Shown here: positions 23,947-30,888 of the stretch, piece after piece | Position numbering within the stretch: position 1 is the first letter of the stretch | Layout of the letters: each line of letters opens with the position of its first letter | From: Bacteroidales bacterium UBA1714 | GTDB taxonomy: Bacteria; Bacteroidota; Bacteroidia; Bacteroidales; Paludibacteraceae | DNA length: 34,262 nucleotides | NCBI GenBank assembly: GCA_002317295.1 | Contig: DCIY01000009.1 | Coordinates: 1-34,262, forward strand | Reading direction: 5' to 3' | The notes under the pieces: generated by a model | Database searches by the model: none | The model's input: only the letters and a program-made list of their open reading frames with translations | Told to the model about the DNA's origin: nothing | Made by a program: the position numbers and the translations under genes

Positions 23947-25811
23947 TTACCGACCCGTTACTCATTACACTCTTATTGTTGGCACTCATTTTGACGGTGC
24001 CCATGATTTGCCGCAAACTGCACCTGCCCACCATTGTAGGGTTCCTGCTGGTCGGTCTGGTGGTCGGTCCTTCCGTTCCGTTTGAGGGCGGCTTGATTCC
24101 ACGTACGGCAACCATCGATATTTTGGGCAAACTGGGTATGATCTACATCATGTTTCAGTCCGGTAGCGAGATTGATATCTCTGAACTCAAACGACAACGG
24201 TTGTCTGCCTTCAGTTTTGGTCTCTACACCTTTTTGTTTCCCTTTGTGCTGGGTGTAATCACCTCCCACTATATCCTGCACTTTTCGTGGCTTACCAGTG
24301 CCCTGATGGGCGCTATGTATGGCAGTCACACCCTAATGACTTATCCCATCGTCAGCCGTTATGGTCTGCAGCGCAGTACACCCGTCAGTATCACCGCGGG
24401 CGGTACCCTGTTTGCCATCAGTGCTTCACTCTTTGTTTTGGCTTATATTCATGACACGGTGCTGGCGCTGGATGACAGTCTGGGACTGCTGTTGTCCAAA
24501 CTGATTTTACTGCTCGTCATCACCCTCTTGGCCATTCCCCGCATCGCCCGTTGGTTCTTGCGCCGATACGAAGACCCCACCTTGGACTACATGCTGTGTA
24601 TGGTGTTGCTGGTACTGAGTGCCTGGTTAGCCAGAGAATTGGGAATGGATGCGATCTTAGGAGCCTTCCTTTGCGGCGTGGGACTCAACAAACTGCTGCC
24701 CAATCACTCCATGCTCATGCACCGAATCACCTTCGTGGGAAACACCATCTTTGTGCCTGTCTTCCTCATAGGAGTCGGTATGATGATGGATATTCATGTC
24801 TTTTTCTCGGGTTGGACTACCCTCCTCATAGCAGCCGTTATGATTGGCACCAAACTGGGCAGTAAGTTCCTGGCCGCCTGGTGTGTTCAAAAACAAACCC
24901 ATATATCGCTCCTGGAAGGGGAACTCATTTTTGGTCTGTCCCATGCCACTTCGGCGGGCACGCTGGCTATTGTGACCATTGGGTACGAGATTGGTATTTT
25001 CTCGCCCGAGGTGCTCAATGCCTCTGTGATTATGATTCTGGTACTTTGTACCTCGGCCGCCTTTGTCACCGAGCATGCCGCCAAACAAATCGCCTTGCAT
25101 GAAGAAGCCCGCATGGCCATTGATAAGGATGTCAACGAATGGGTGGTAGCCGCAGTCCAGACTTCGCAGGAGGGACTGGGAGAAAACTACCTCACCGAAC
25201 TGTCAGCCACCGCCCAATTGCCCAATCCGCGATTTGTACAATATCCTCATTGGAGCGATGTCACCAATGCCATCGAACATATATCCACCTCGTTGGTGGT
25301 CTATGCCAATCGCCAACCGCTCAACACGCTCAAGCGCCTGCTGGTCGTCGTTCCTCGCTATGCCGAGAAAGAACAGGACTTCCTCACCTGCTTTGGTTTG
25401 GTGCGTCGTCTGGCCAATGAATTGGGAACCAAAGTGCTCTTCTATGCACCCAATGACGCCCAGAAAACACTGCATCGCATGTGTCTTCGTCAGGGTAAAG
25501 TGCTGGAGGCAGGCTTTGTACAAATGGAAGAATGGAGCGATTTGCCACAGATTGCCAAAGATATACGCAAGGATGATATGCTCGTATTACTGTCTTCTCG
25601 TCGCAGTACGCTGGCTTATAACCCCTTATTTGAACATACGCCGACCATCCTGAGAGATTCGTTCACCCACAACAGTTATCTGGTCGTTTATCCCGAGCAG
25701 CAAATCGGTGACATCGACCTGGATGCCTTCCTTACCGAAGTACCTCACAGCACCCGTTCCTGGCGCGTGGTCAGCAGTGTGCTTAACTTCTTCCGCCGCC
25801 TCGTAAAATAA
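23943..25811 (+). CDS. CPA2-type cation:proton antiporter with cytosolic regulatory domain
   Basis: A 622-residue membrane protein. About twelve hydrophobic segments fill residues 5-385, with the GFLLVGLVVGP, GMIYIMFQSGSEID and GAFLCGVGLNKLLPN blocks of the Na+/H+ exchanger (KefB/NapA) family. The C-terminal 220 residues are cytosolic and resemble a tandem universal-stress-like fold (RLLVVVPRYAEKEQDF, DDMLVLLSSRRS). The ATG overlaps the uvrA stop as ATGA, so it is probably translated from the uvrA message. Exchange of Na+ or K+ for H+ is expected; the ion cannot be told from sequence. Confidence 0.88.
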   Translation: MITDPLLITLLLLALILTVPMICRKLHLPTIVGFLLVGLVVGPSVPFEGGLIPRTATIDILGKLGMIYIMFQSGSEIDISELKRQRLSAFSFGLYTFLFPFVLGVITSHYILHFSWLTSALMGAMYGSHTLMTYPIVSRYGLQRSTPVSITAGGTLFAISASLFVLAYIHDTVLALDDSLGLLLSKLILLLVITLLAIPRIARWFLRRYEDPTLDYMLCMVLLVLSAWLARELGMDAILGAFLCGVGLNKLLPNHSMLMHRITFVGNTIFVPVFLIGVGMMMDIHVFFSGWTTLLIAAVMIGTKLGSKFLAAWCVQKQTHISLLEGELIFGLSHATSAGTLAIVTIGYEIGIFSPEVLNASVIMILVLCTSAAFVTEHAAKQIALHEEARMAIDKDVNEWVVAAVQTSQEGLGENYLTELSATAQLPNPRFVQYPHWSDVTNAIEHISTSLVVYANRQPLNTLKRLLVVVPRYAEKEQDFLTCFGLVRRLANELGTKVLFYAPNDAQKTLHRMCLRQGKVLEAGFVQMEEWSDLPQIAKDIRKDDMLVLLSSRRSTLAYNPLFEHTPTILRDSFTHNSYLVVYPEQQIGDIDLDAFLTEVPHSTRSWRVVSSVLNFFRRLVK

Positions 25812-25829
25812 AGATACTGTAGCGAGAGA

Positions 25830-26261
25830 TTAACTTTGTTGTGTCCACGTACCTGCCTTGAGTTCGCGCTGAATGACGGTCTGAATGAAGATATCCAAAC
25901 GGACGTAGATGCGAGGTTTGTGGGTGACAGGATCTATGGGTGCCTGTGGTTCTCCTTTTTTCAGTTGATTATGCCAACGCTGAGTCCAGTAGGCCAATCG
26001 TTCCGGATTTGCACGTTCTGCCTTGGCTATTGACACTGCCTGCCTAAAAGTGGAAACATTTAGCAGTTGCTCACCCTGAAGTGGATTCACTTTATAGTTA
26101 CGGGGGTTCCGAAGGGTATAACCTTCCATATGTGCCTCGCCCACGATACGCCCCTGTTCGTCCCGATATTTTTTCTGTCGATGGATAATACCATCTTTGT
26201 TTTTCTTGTCAATTCTACCCCGAATATCTGCAAAAGGGTATAAAAGTGTTTCCTTAGCCAT
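25830..26261 (-). CDS. Uncharacterised basic protein (Bacteroidetes-type)
   Basis: A 143-residue protein that I do not recognise by name. It starts MAKETLLYPFADIRGRIDK and is rich in Arg, Lys and Gln, with aromatic residues spaced through the middle; there is no signal peptide or membrane segment. The opening (PFxxIRGRI...) resembles small uncharacterised Bacteroidetes proteins of possible phage or mobile-element origin, but I cannot prove this. A good promoter (26365-26396) and a leader with five 11-bp repeats precede it, which supports it being a real, regulated gene. It converges on the antiporter with an 18-bp gap. Confidence 0.7.
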   Translation of the reverse strand: MAKETLLYPFADIRGRIDKKNKDGIIHRQKKYRDEQGRIVGEAHMEGYTLRNPRNYKVNPLQGEQLLNVSTFRQAVSIAKAERANPERLAYWTQRWHNQLKKGEPQAPIDPVTHKPRIYVRLDIFIQTVIQRELKAGTWTQQS

Positions 26262-26289
26262 AGTACAATAGTTGCTGTATGTGAGGTTA

Positions 26290-26344
26290 ATATTCCGTTA
26301 ATCGTCCGTTAATTATCCGATAATCGTCCGTTAATCGTCCGAAA
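26290..26344 (-). repeat. Five tandem 11-bp repeats in the leader of the 26261 gene
   Basis: Units at 26290, 26301, 26312, 26323 and 26334, with plus-strand consensus ATCGTCCGTTA. Units 2 and 4 are identical, the others differ at 2-4 positions. They lie between the expected transcription start (near 26358) and the start codon, so they are transcribed into the 5' untranslated leader. The period equals about one turn of B-DNA. Confidence 0.88.
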
Positions 26345-26364
26345 TTTGTTCGAAAAATACAATG

Positions 26365-26396
26365 CAAAATTACAACAAATATTTTAAACACGCAAA
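26365..26396 (-). promoter_or_regulatory. Promoter of the 26261 gene
   Basis: Minus strand: -33 TTTG read from 26396 to 26393, 20-bp spacer, -7 TAATTTTG read from 26372 to 26365. TTTT at 26382-26385 is a one-mismatch version of the partner half of the TTTG-N7-CAAA palindrome. The leader is about 97 nt. Confidence 0.78.
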
Positions 26397-26654
26397 CATT
26401 TCATCATATTTTCTCTTTTATTTATGCCGGTGCCTCGCAAGACGGATTGGCCGACTTTGTGTTCCAAACCTTGTTTAAATTTTTCCGTGATCGTTATCGA
26501 ATATTTCCAAAATAACGTTTAAACCAATTTTCTAAAACAGGATCTGCAAAATAGATTCCTGTAACTAACTGAACCTCAAATAATTAACATTAACACAAGT
26601 TTGTGTGACACAAAGTTGTGTGACCAAGTGATTGGTATGAAAAGGTATTGAATT
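26397..26654. other. Gene-free stretch with possible coding remnants
   Basis: No intact gene fits here. On the minus strand, 26583-26494 reads LFEVQLVTGIYFADPV followed by LENWFKRYFGNIR and a stop. In another frame, 26495-26384 contains FKQGLEHKVGQSVLRGTGIN. Both look protein-like in composition, so this may be a frameshifted and truncated gene whose end became the promoter region of the 26261 gene. I cannot name the family. Twin palindromes occupy 26593-26622. Confidence 0.3.
26593..26622. repeat. Two tandem 15-bp near-palindromes
   Basis: acacaagtttgtgtg (26593-26607) is followed directly by acacaaagttgtgtg (26608-26622). Each is an ACACAA/TTGTGT palindrome with a 2-nt centre plus a trailing g. 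They lie 33 bp downstream of the YoeB stop codon. No T-run follows on the minus strand, so they look more like paired protein-binding sites or a 3' RNA structure than a classic terminator. Confidence 0.75.
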
Positions 26655-26924
26655 TTATTTAGAATAATGATATCGCAAAGAAAAGATATAGACGTAAATT
26701 TTACCTTCACTGACCGAATATACCATTCGATGTTCTGCATTGATACGTCGAGACCATTTACCAGAGAGATTGCCTTTTAACGCTTCGAGTTTTCCTTTAC
26801 CCGTAAAAGGATGTAGCAAAATATCTTCCAACAATTCTGAGATGCGCTTTTGTATCTTGATATTGCCGGATTGTTTCCAAAACTCTCGGTCACACTGAGC
26901 TTGTGGAAGTAAAATTATTTCCAT
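26655..26924 (-). CDS. yoeB: YoeB/Txe-family mRNA interferase toxin
   Basis: An 89-residue RelE-superfamily toxin; YoeB cleaves mRNA on the ribosome. The family core FTGKGKLEALKGNLSGKWSRRINAEHRMVY (split here at about residues 40-69) is clear. Catalytic residues line up with E. coli E46, R65 and H83 as E47, R66 and H86, the last in the terminal RYHYSK. Length is normal and no lesion is seen. Its ATG overlaps the end of the antitoxin gene by 10 bp. Confidence 0.95.
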   Translation of the reverse strand: MEIILLPQAQCDREFWKQSGNIKIQKRISELLEDILLHPFTGKGKLEALKGNLSGKWSRRINAEHRMVYSVSEGKIYVYIFSLRYHYSK

Positions 26925-27157
26925 AAATCCTCTACCTTTACAGATACACCTGCCCCTGCAGCAATTTGTTGATCACCATCAGCGATGATTTGACGCATAG
27001 CATCGGATGACAGAATATATTCCGTATCGTCCTGTGCCTTATCTTTCGTTTGTTTAGTGGACTCGATTAACTTAGTAGCTAACCATTGCTTATTACGATT
27101 TGACAATGATAGAGTTTGAATAAAGGACCATAAACCTTCAACTTGAAATACACTCAT
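26915..27157 (-). CDS. Antitoxin partner of YoeB
   Basis: An 80-residue protein (counted from ATG 27157, MSVFQVEG; ATG 27166 is the alternative, three codons earlier). It precedes and overlaps yoeB. It is not a Phd/YefM-like sequence; it resembles the short Bacteroidetes antitoxins of the DUF2683 kind, with an amphipathic N-terminal helix region (SLSNRNKQWLATKLIES near 21-37) and an acidic C-terminal half. The promoter lies at 27183-27214 and an operator-like inverted repeat over its start site. The antitoxin call rests on position, size and overlap. Confidence 0.8.
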   Translation of the reverse strand: MSVFQVEGLWSFIQTLSLSNRNKQWLATKLIESTKQTKDKAQDDTEYILSSDAMRQIIADGDQQIAAGAGVSVKVEDLWK

Positions 27158-27167
27158 ATTCTTCACA

Positions 27168-27186
27168 TTTGCGTTTGCGACGCAAA
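27168..27186. promoter_or_regulatory. Putative operator of the YoeB module
   Basis: TTTGCGT (27168-27174) and ACGCAAA (27180-27186) form a perfect 7-bp inverted repeat with a 5-nt centre. It overlaps the end of the minus-strand -7 box. Read on the minus strand it differs from the YafQ-module element (144-163) by a single extra base in the centre. Confidence 0.5.
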
Positions 27187-27214
27187 ATTACAACTTATTT
27201 TTGATATAGGCAAA
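27183..27214 (-). promoter_or_regulatory. Promoter of the YoeB toxin-antitoxin operon
   Basis: Minus strand: -33 TTTG read from 27214 to 27211, 20-bp spacer, -7 TAATTTTG read from 27190 to 27183. The core TTTGATATAGGCAAA (27200-27214) is the palindrome seen at other promoters. At the position where a plus-strand -7 would give the 32-bp geometry (27223-27230) the sequence is CAACTTTA, two changes from a usable TAACTTTG. Confidence 0.82.
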
Positions 27215-27290
27215 TTTTTCCGCAACTTTATCGTTTTATTTTCCGCAACTTTTTGCTGTTTTACTTGGGAACTTTTGGTGCTACTTTTCT

Positions 27291-28601
27291 TTACCTTACC
27301 GTATATTTCGTTTTAAAATACTCGGTATTGGGCACAGCACTGACTGCCTCTAACCAAACGTAGTTGTTGTAGCGCATGCGTTCATTCTCAAACGCCAAAT
27401 AGATAGTCTTGTTTCCTTTGGACGGTATACGGCCGTTGCACGATTGCGTTCCCAGGGTAGAGTAATCCACATTGTAGGACAATTTGGAAGCAGGCACACC
27501 ATCTTGGAATTTTTTGGCCTGGGCAGCGTTGTAGAAGACGTACATGTTGATATAGGCATCCTCTTCACGAACGGGTTGGTTCTCACCTAACAGGGTGGCA
27601 ATCAAACCTGCACCTTTGTGGGATTCATAAACAGGAAGGCCCAACATTTTGACGCGCTTGTAGGAGGTCTCCATATGGTCATGGAATTTACCATCATCAT
27701 AGCTGCCTCCCTCGTTGGTGGATATACGCAACGAGTACAAAATATCTGTCGCACCTGCAGGAACCTGAACGGCTACCAATGCACGATAAGAGCCGGAGAA
27801 AGTAGCCTTGAATTGACCACGAAGGGTGAACTTACGAGGTTCTTCAAATAGGTTTTGCATCTTAATACCCTTCACCGTTCTGGCGCGCCAATCTCCCTTG
27901 ACAGCTTCTACCTCTTCAGAGGTTACACGCTTGGGATTCTGCAACCGATCGACACTGTTGGCGGTATAGAAAATATCGATGTCTGCATATTGAGATTGCG
28001 ACCCGGGATTGATTTCCACCAGATAAATAGCGGCATTTTTAATGCCTAATTTTTCCTGATATTGGGCCTTACCGGTGCGGGTTACCAAGGTCGATTTAGC
28101 ATCCGCATTGTATATTTTGAGCGTGCATGCACGTTCGGTTTGTACGTTAGCATATAGCGTATCTCCCCGTTGCAGATAAACCGGAATGGCCATCGGTTTA
28201 TCCACCAAACAATCGTGATCCACATACGCATCCACTCGAATATAAGGCAGCGCATGAGTGACTACGCTGTCTATTTGCGGTTTAAGCCGCAGCAGGCGTT
28301 GTTTAAGCATCTCACAAGCGGCTTGGGAGGCCGAATCCATGCCCATGGGGTCGTAATCATAGTTGAGTTGCTGCGCCAAGGCAGACAACTGAATGGCATT
28401 CTCCGGACTCATGGTGGTGATACCTTGCAGCGCCTGCTCAATGGATTGCACCGAAGCAAGTACTTCCTTGTACTTTGCCAGATCCTCCTTACTGATGGTG
28501 GAGGAAGTAGTGGAGGAAGAGGTAGCATTCTCGTTAGAGGAAGTGCCACATGAAGAAAGGATGATGGCCACCATGGCCAAAGCTAAAACAGGGTGTTTCA
28601 T
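27291..28601 (-). CDS. Uncharacterised lipoprotein in the channel-peptidase cluster
   Basis: A 436-residue lipoprotein: the signal sequence ends in ILSSC (C18), followed by a Ser/Thr/Asn-rich linker (residues 19-38). A helical segment (about 38-115) is followed by beta-rich sequence: IPVYLQRGDTLYANVQTERACTLKIYNADAK (split near 140-170), and a late block with NMYVFYNAAQAKKFQDG. The latter half looks like a cup of beta-sandwich domains. I do not recognise a named family. The start ATG overlaps the pyroglutamyl-peptidase stop codon (ATGA), so it is made with that enzyme. Lack of charged residues after the Cys suggests outer-membrane sorting; this is inference. Confidence 0.8.
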   Translation of the reverse strand: MKHPVLALAMVAIILSSCGTSSNENATSSSTTSSTISKEDLAKYKEVLASVQSIEQALQGITTMSPENAIQLSALAQQLNYDYDPMGMDSASQAACEMLKQRLLRLKPQIDSVVTHALPYIRVDAYVDHDCLVDKPMAIPVYLQRGDTLYANVQTERACTLKIYNADAKSTLVTRTGKAQYQEKLGIKNAAIYLVEINPGSQSQYADIDIFYTANSVDRLQNPKRVTSEEVEAVKGDWRARTVKGIKMQNLFEEPRKFTLRGQFKATFSGSYRALVAVQVPAGATDILYSLRISTNEGGSYDDGKFHDHMETSYKRVKMLGLPVYESHKGAGLIATLLGENQPVREEDAYINMYVFYNAAQAKKFQDGVPASKLSYNVDYSTLGTQSCNGRIPSKGNKTIYLAFENERMRYNNYVWLEAVSAVPNTEYFKTKYTVR

Positions 28602-29149
28602 AATAGTTGGTGTATTAAGGAATATAGGGTTTTTATCACTTGATCCAAATCCAAGTTTTTCGGTATGTGCACAAACAACGCCTTCTGCCCAAGATACAGG
28701 GCTTCATAATAGACACGATTGCACACATAGAGTCCCGCAGAGGTGGAAACCGTAACCGGTAAGCCTTCGTTCTCCAATGAGGCACACAGCGCATGGAGCG
28801 ACTGCCCGATGGTCGTCATCATGGCTGCAGAAGCTTCTGGGTAGATGATTTCCTCTGTTGGGCAGTCGTGATCATTATCACCCAATCGACTATCCATCAT
28901 ATTGTGCGCATAGCGTTCCAAACGTATTTTCTCACCCTCACCGCATTGCCCCAACATCAAAGTAAAGTCTGGTCTTTGTTGTTCGATGGCTTCACGCAAA
29001 ACCCTTGGCGCTCGTTGGAACGAGACCAGCAACACCCGTTTGTGCAGCAGGTGTTCACCTATCTGTTCGGGCAACGCCTGTATCACCTCCTGGGTGATAT
29101 TGGTGCTATTGCCACCAAAGGGTTCAAAAGCAGTAAGGAGAATATGCAT
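28598..29149 (-). CDS. pcp: Pyroglutamyl-peptidase I (pyrrolidone-carboxylate peptidase)
   Basis: A 183-residue C15-family cysteine peptidase that removes N-terminal pyroglutamate from peptides. The catalytic triad is visible: E79 in IRLERYAHN, C143 in SAGLYVCN and H161 in LFVHIP. The N-terminal TAFEPFGGNSTN motif is typical. It is about 30 residues shorter than most Pcp (around 215), mainly at the C-terminus, and AGLY replaces the usual AGTY before the active cysteine. ATG 29149 shares one base with the stop codon of the upstream channel gene, and its own stop overlaps the lipoprotein start; such coupling is unusual for this normally stand-alone enzyme. No signal peptide, so cytosolic. Confidence 0.9.
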   Translation of the reverse strand: MHILLTAFEPFGGNSTNITQEVIQALPEQIGEHLLHKRVLLVSFQRAPRVLREAIEQQRPDFTLMLGQCGEGEKIRLERYAHNMMDSRLGDNDHDCPTEEIIYPEASAAMMTTIGQSLHALCASLENEGLPVTVSTSAGLYVCNRVYYEALYLGQKALFVHIPKNLDLDQVIKTLYSLIHQLL

Positions 29150-30837
29150 TAGTCAGTATAATCAGTATATCCAATACCTTTTTGTTTCAATTCTGGCACC
29201 TCTGGATTAGATTGGTGGCAAATATGTTGATTCAACATCTCAGCCAAATCTTGTGCTATTTGGATGGCTCTCATATCCCAACATAGTACACTCCAAGCCA
29301 CTCGCAACGCAATAGCATTCACCTTATGGTTCAGGTGACGAGCAAAGTATTTAGAATCGGCATTGGTATGATATCTTTGTTGGTCGGTTTGTAGGTTGTA
29401 TTTATCCATCAACAACTGATCAAACGCCTTATACATAGCATCAAAACTGGCAATATCATGGATGGTAATATTGGGATCATTATAGGTTTCATCACCTTTT
29501 TTGGCTCCATATGTAAAATGGAATTGTGTTGGAAACGATGGTTCGTTGGCTCCACTGGCAGGCATAACGGATATAATCCATTTATCTTTACTATCCACCA
29601 ATCGATTCACATCATCCATAAACTCTTGATTACCATCGTAATGTTCTTCGGGTTTATATGTATAGAACGATTGGTAGGGACGGGTTTGACCTAATTCACG
29701 TCCTATGTAGTTAAATCCACCTATTTTTGCTAAATAATACGCCCACCAACCACAGATAGGATCCACTATATTCGAAGGTGCAAAAATAGTAATTTTGGAT
29801 TTTCGATCAATACATTGCCCATAGATTGTATTGATCATAAAGTTTTCTACTGCCAATTTATCTTCCGGATGTTCATCGGCAGGTCGGGTGCAGGATAGGT
29901 TGATTAGTCGAAAATGATTATCTATCCCCACTGCATCTAAGATTTCATCTTCTTTTAATCCTAATCGGGCCTGTATTTCTACTACAGAGACATATCGTGG
30001 CGCTATCTGAAACCCTGTTGGCCTGTCCAATTTACGCTCAAATGCCAATTGCAGTTTCTCTGCCCAACCGGCGGCTTTCTCCTTGCGTTCATCCTTCTCC
30101 ATCACCTCACTAAACGCACTGGCCACCAAACCGGCAGGAACAGCAAAGATAGCGATACCGAGTACACCAATGATGCAGGCGATGATTCTACCACAGACCG
30201 TGATGGGCGGTGTATCGGCAAATCCACCGGGGTCGCCTATATACTGCGCAAATGCCCATAATACGGAGATCCAGCCATTATTATATACATCCGGTTGAGC
30301 CTCGTGCTCCACAAAGAAAAGAATAAAAGATAATAATACCGTTATAATACACAAGAATTGTAAACTGACTACCATTTCATCCTTTTTGGACTTCAGCGCA
30401 CGGCTTAGGATATTGAATGCCTTAATATAGCGGAAAATACGCAACAGACGGGCGATACGAAGTGCCTTGAGTGCCACATATGGGATTGGGAAGATGAAAT
30501 GCAAATAGAAGGGGTAGGTGGCAAGGATATCTATCAACCCGTAGAACGAGAAACAGTAGCGTACACGTCCCCAGAATCCTTTGTACTTGGGGTCAATCTG
30601 ATCGGCTGCCCAGATACGCAGCGACACCTCTATGGTAAAGAAGGCAGTGGTGAAGTAGTCAATAACTTTTAACACGATGCCATATCTCTCTACGACGGAG
30701 TCGTACGTGGAGAGAAAGACTTCCAACGTGGATAACAGTATGAGGGCTATGATGGTATAGTCCACATAGTTGTGCCATTGTTTAGTATGCAGGTTATCAT
30801 CAAACACCCGCGCCAGTTCTTGTTTAATTTTTTCCAT
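29149..30837 (-). CDS. Voltage-gated-type ion channel with atypical pore and large cytosolic domain
   Basis: A 562-residue protein of the six-helix voltage-gated superfamily. S1-S6 lie near residues 25-45, 55-77, 97-118, 121-140, 156-177 and 215-245. S4 has basic residues every third position (K124, R127, R130, R133, R136, K139). The pore loop reads FAQYIGDPGGFADTPPIT (196-213) where K+ channels have TVGYGD, so K+ selectivity cannot be assumed. S6 has a PAG hinge. The last 300 residues form a soluble domain that I cannot name, with conserved-looking blocks TIFAPSNIVDPICGWWAYYLAKIGGFNYI (split near 350-378) and ISVMPASGANEP. The stop shares one base with pcp. It follows the ATPase gene by 51 bp with no promoter seen between. 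Confidence 0.86.
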   Translation of the reverse strand: MEKIKQELARVFDDNLHTKQWHNYVDYTIIALILLSTLEVFLSTYDSVVERYGIVLKVIDYFTTAFFTIEVSLRIWAADQIDPKYKGFWGRVRYCFSFYGLIDILATYPFYLHFIFPIPYVALKALRIARLLRIFRYIKAFNILSRALKSKKDEMVVSLQFLCIITVLLSFILFFVEHEAQPDVYNNGWISVLWAFAQYIGDPGGFADTPPITVCGRIIACIIGVLGIAIFAVPAGLVASAFSEVMEKDERKEKAAGWAEKLQLAFERKLDRPTGFQIAPRYVSVVEIQARLGLKEDEILDAVGIDNHFRLINLSCTRPADEHPEDKLAVENFMINTIYGQCIDRKSKITIFAPSNIVDPICGWWAYYLAKIGGFNYIGRELGQTRPYQSFYTYKPEEHYDGNQEFMDDVNRLVDSKDKWIISVMPASGANEPSFPTQFHFTYGAKKGDETYNDPNITIHDIASFDAMYKAFDQLLMDKYNLQTDQQRYHTNADSKYFARHLNHKVNAIALRVAWSVLCWDMRAIQIAQDLAEMLNQHICHQSNPEVPELKQKGIGYTDYTD

Positions 30838-30888
30838 TATAGTTGCTTAAAAATTATGTTTAAACCCATGATTTGTTGACCATCTCTA

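Noticed and set aside
27217..27252. A 13-bp direct repeat (tttccgcaacttt at 27217 and 27240) upstream of the YoeB promoter.
   Set aside because: Its function is unclear and a short AT-rich match can arise by chance; it is noted but not listed as a feature.
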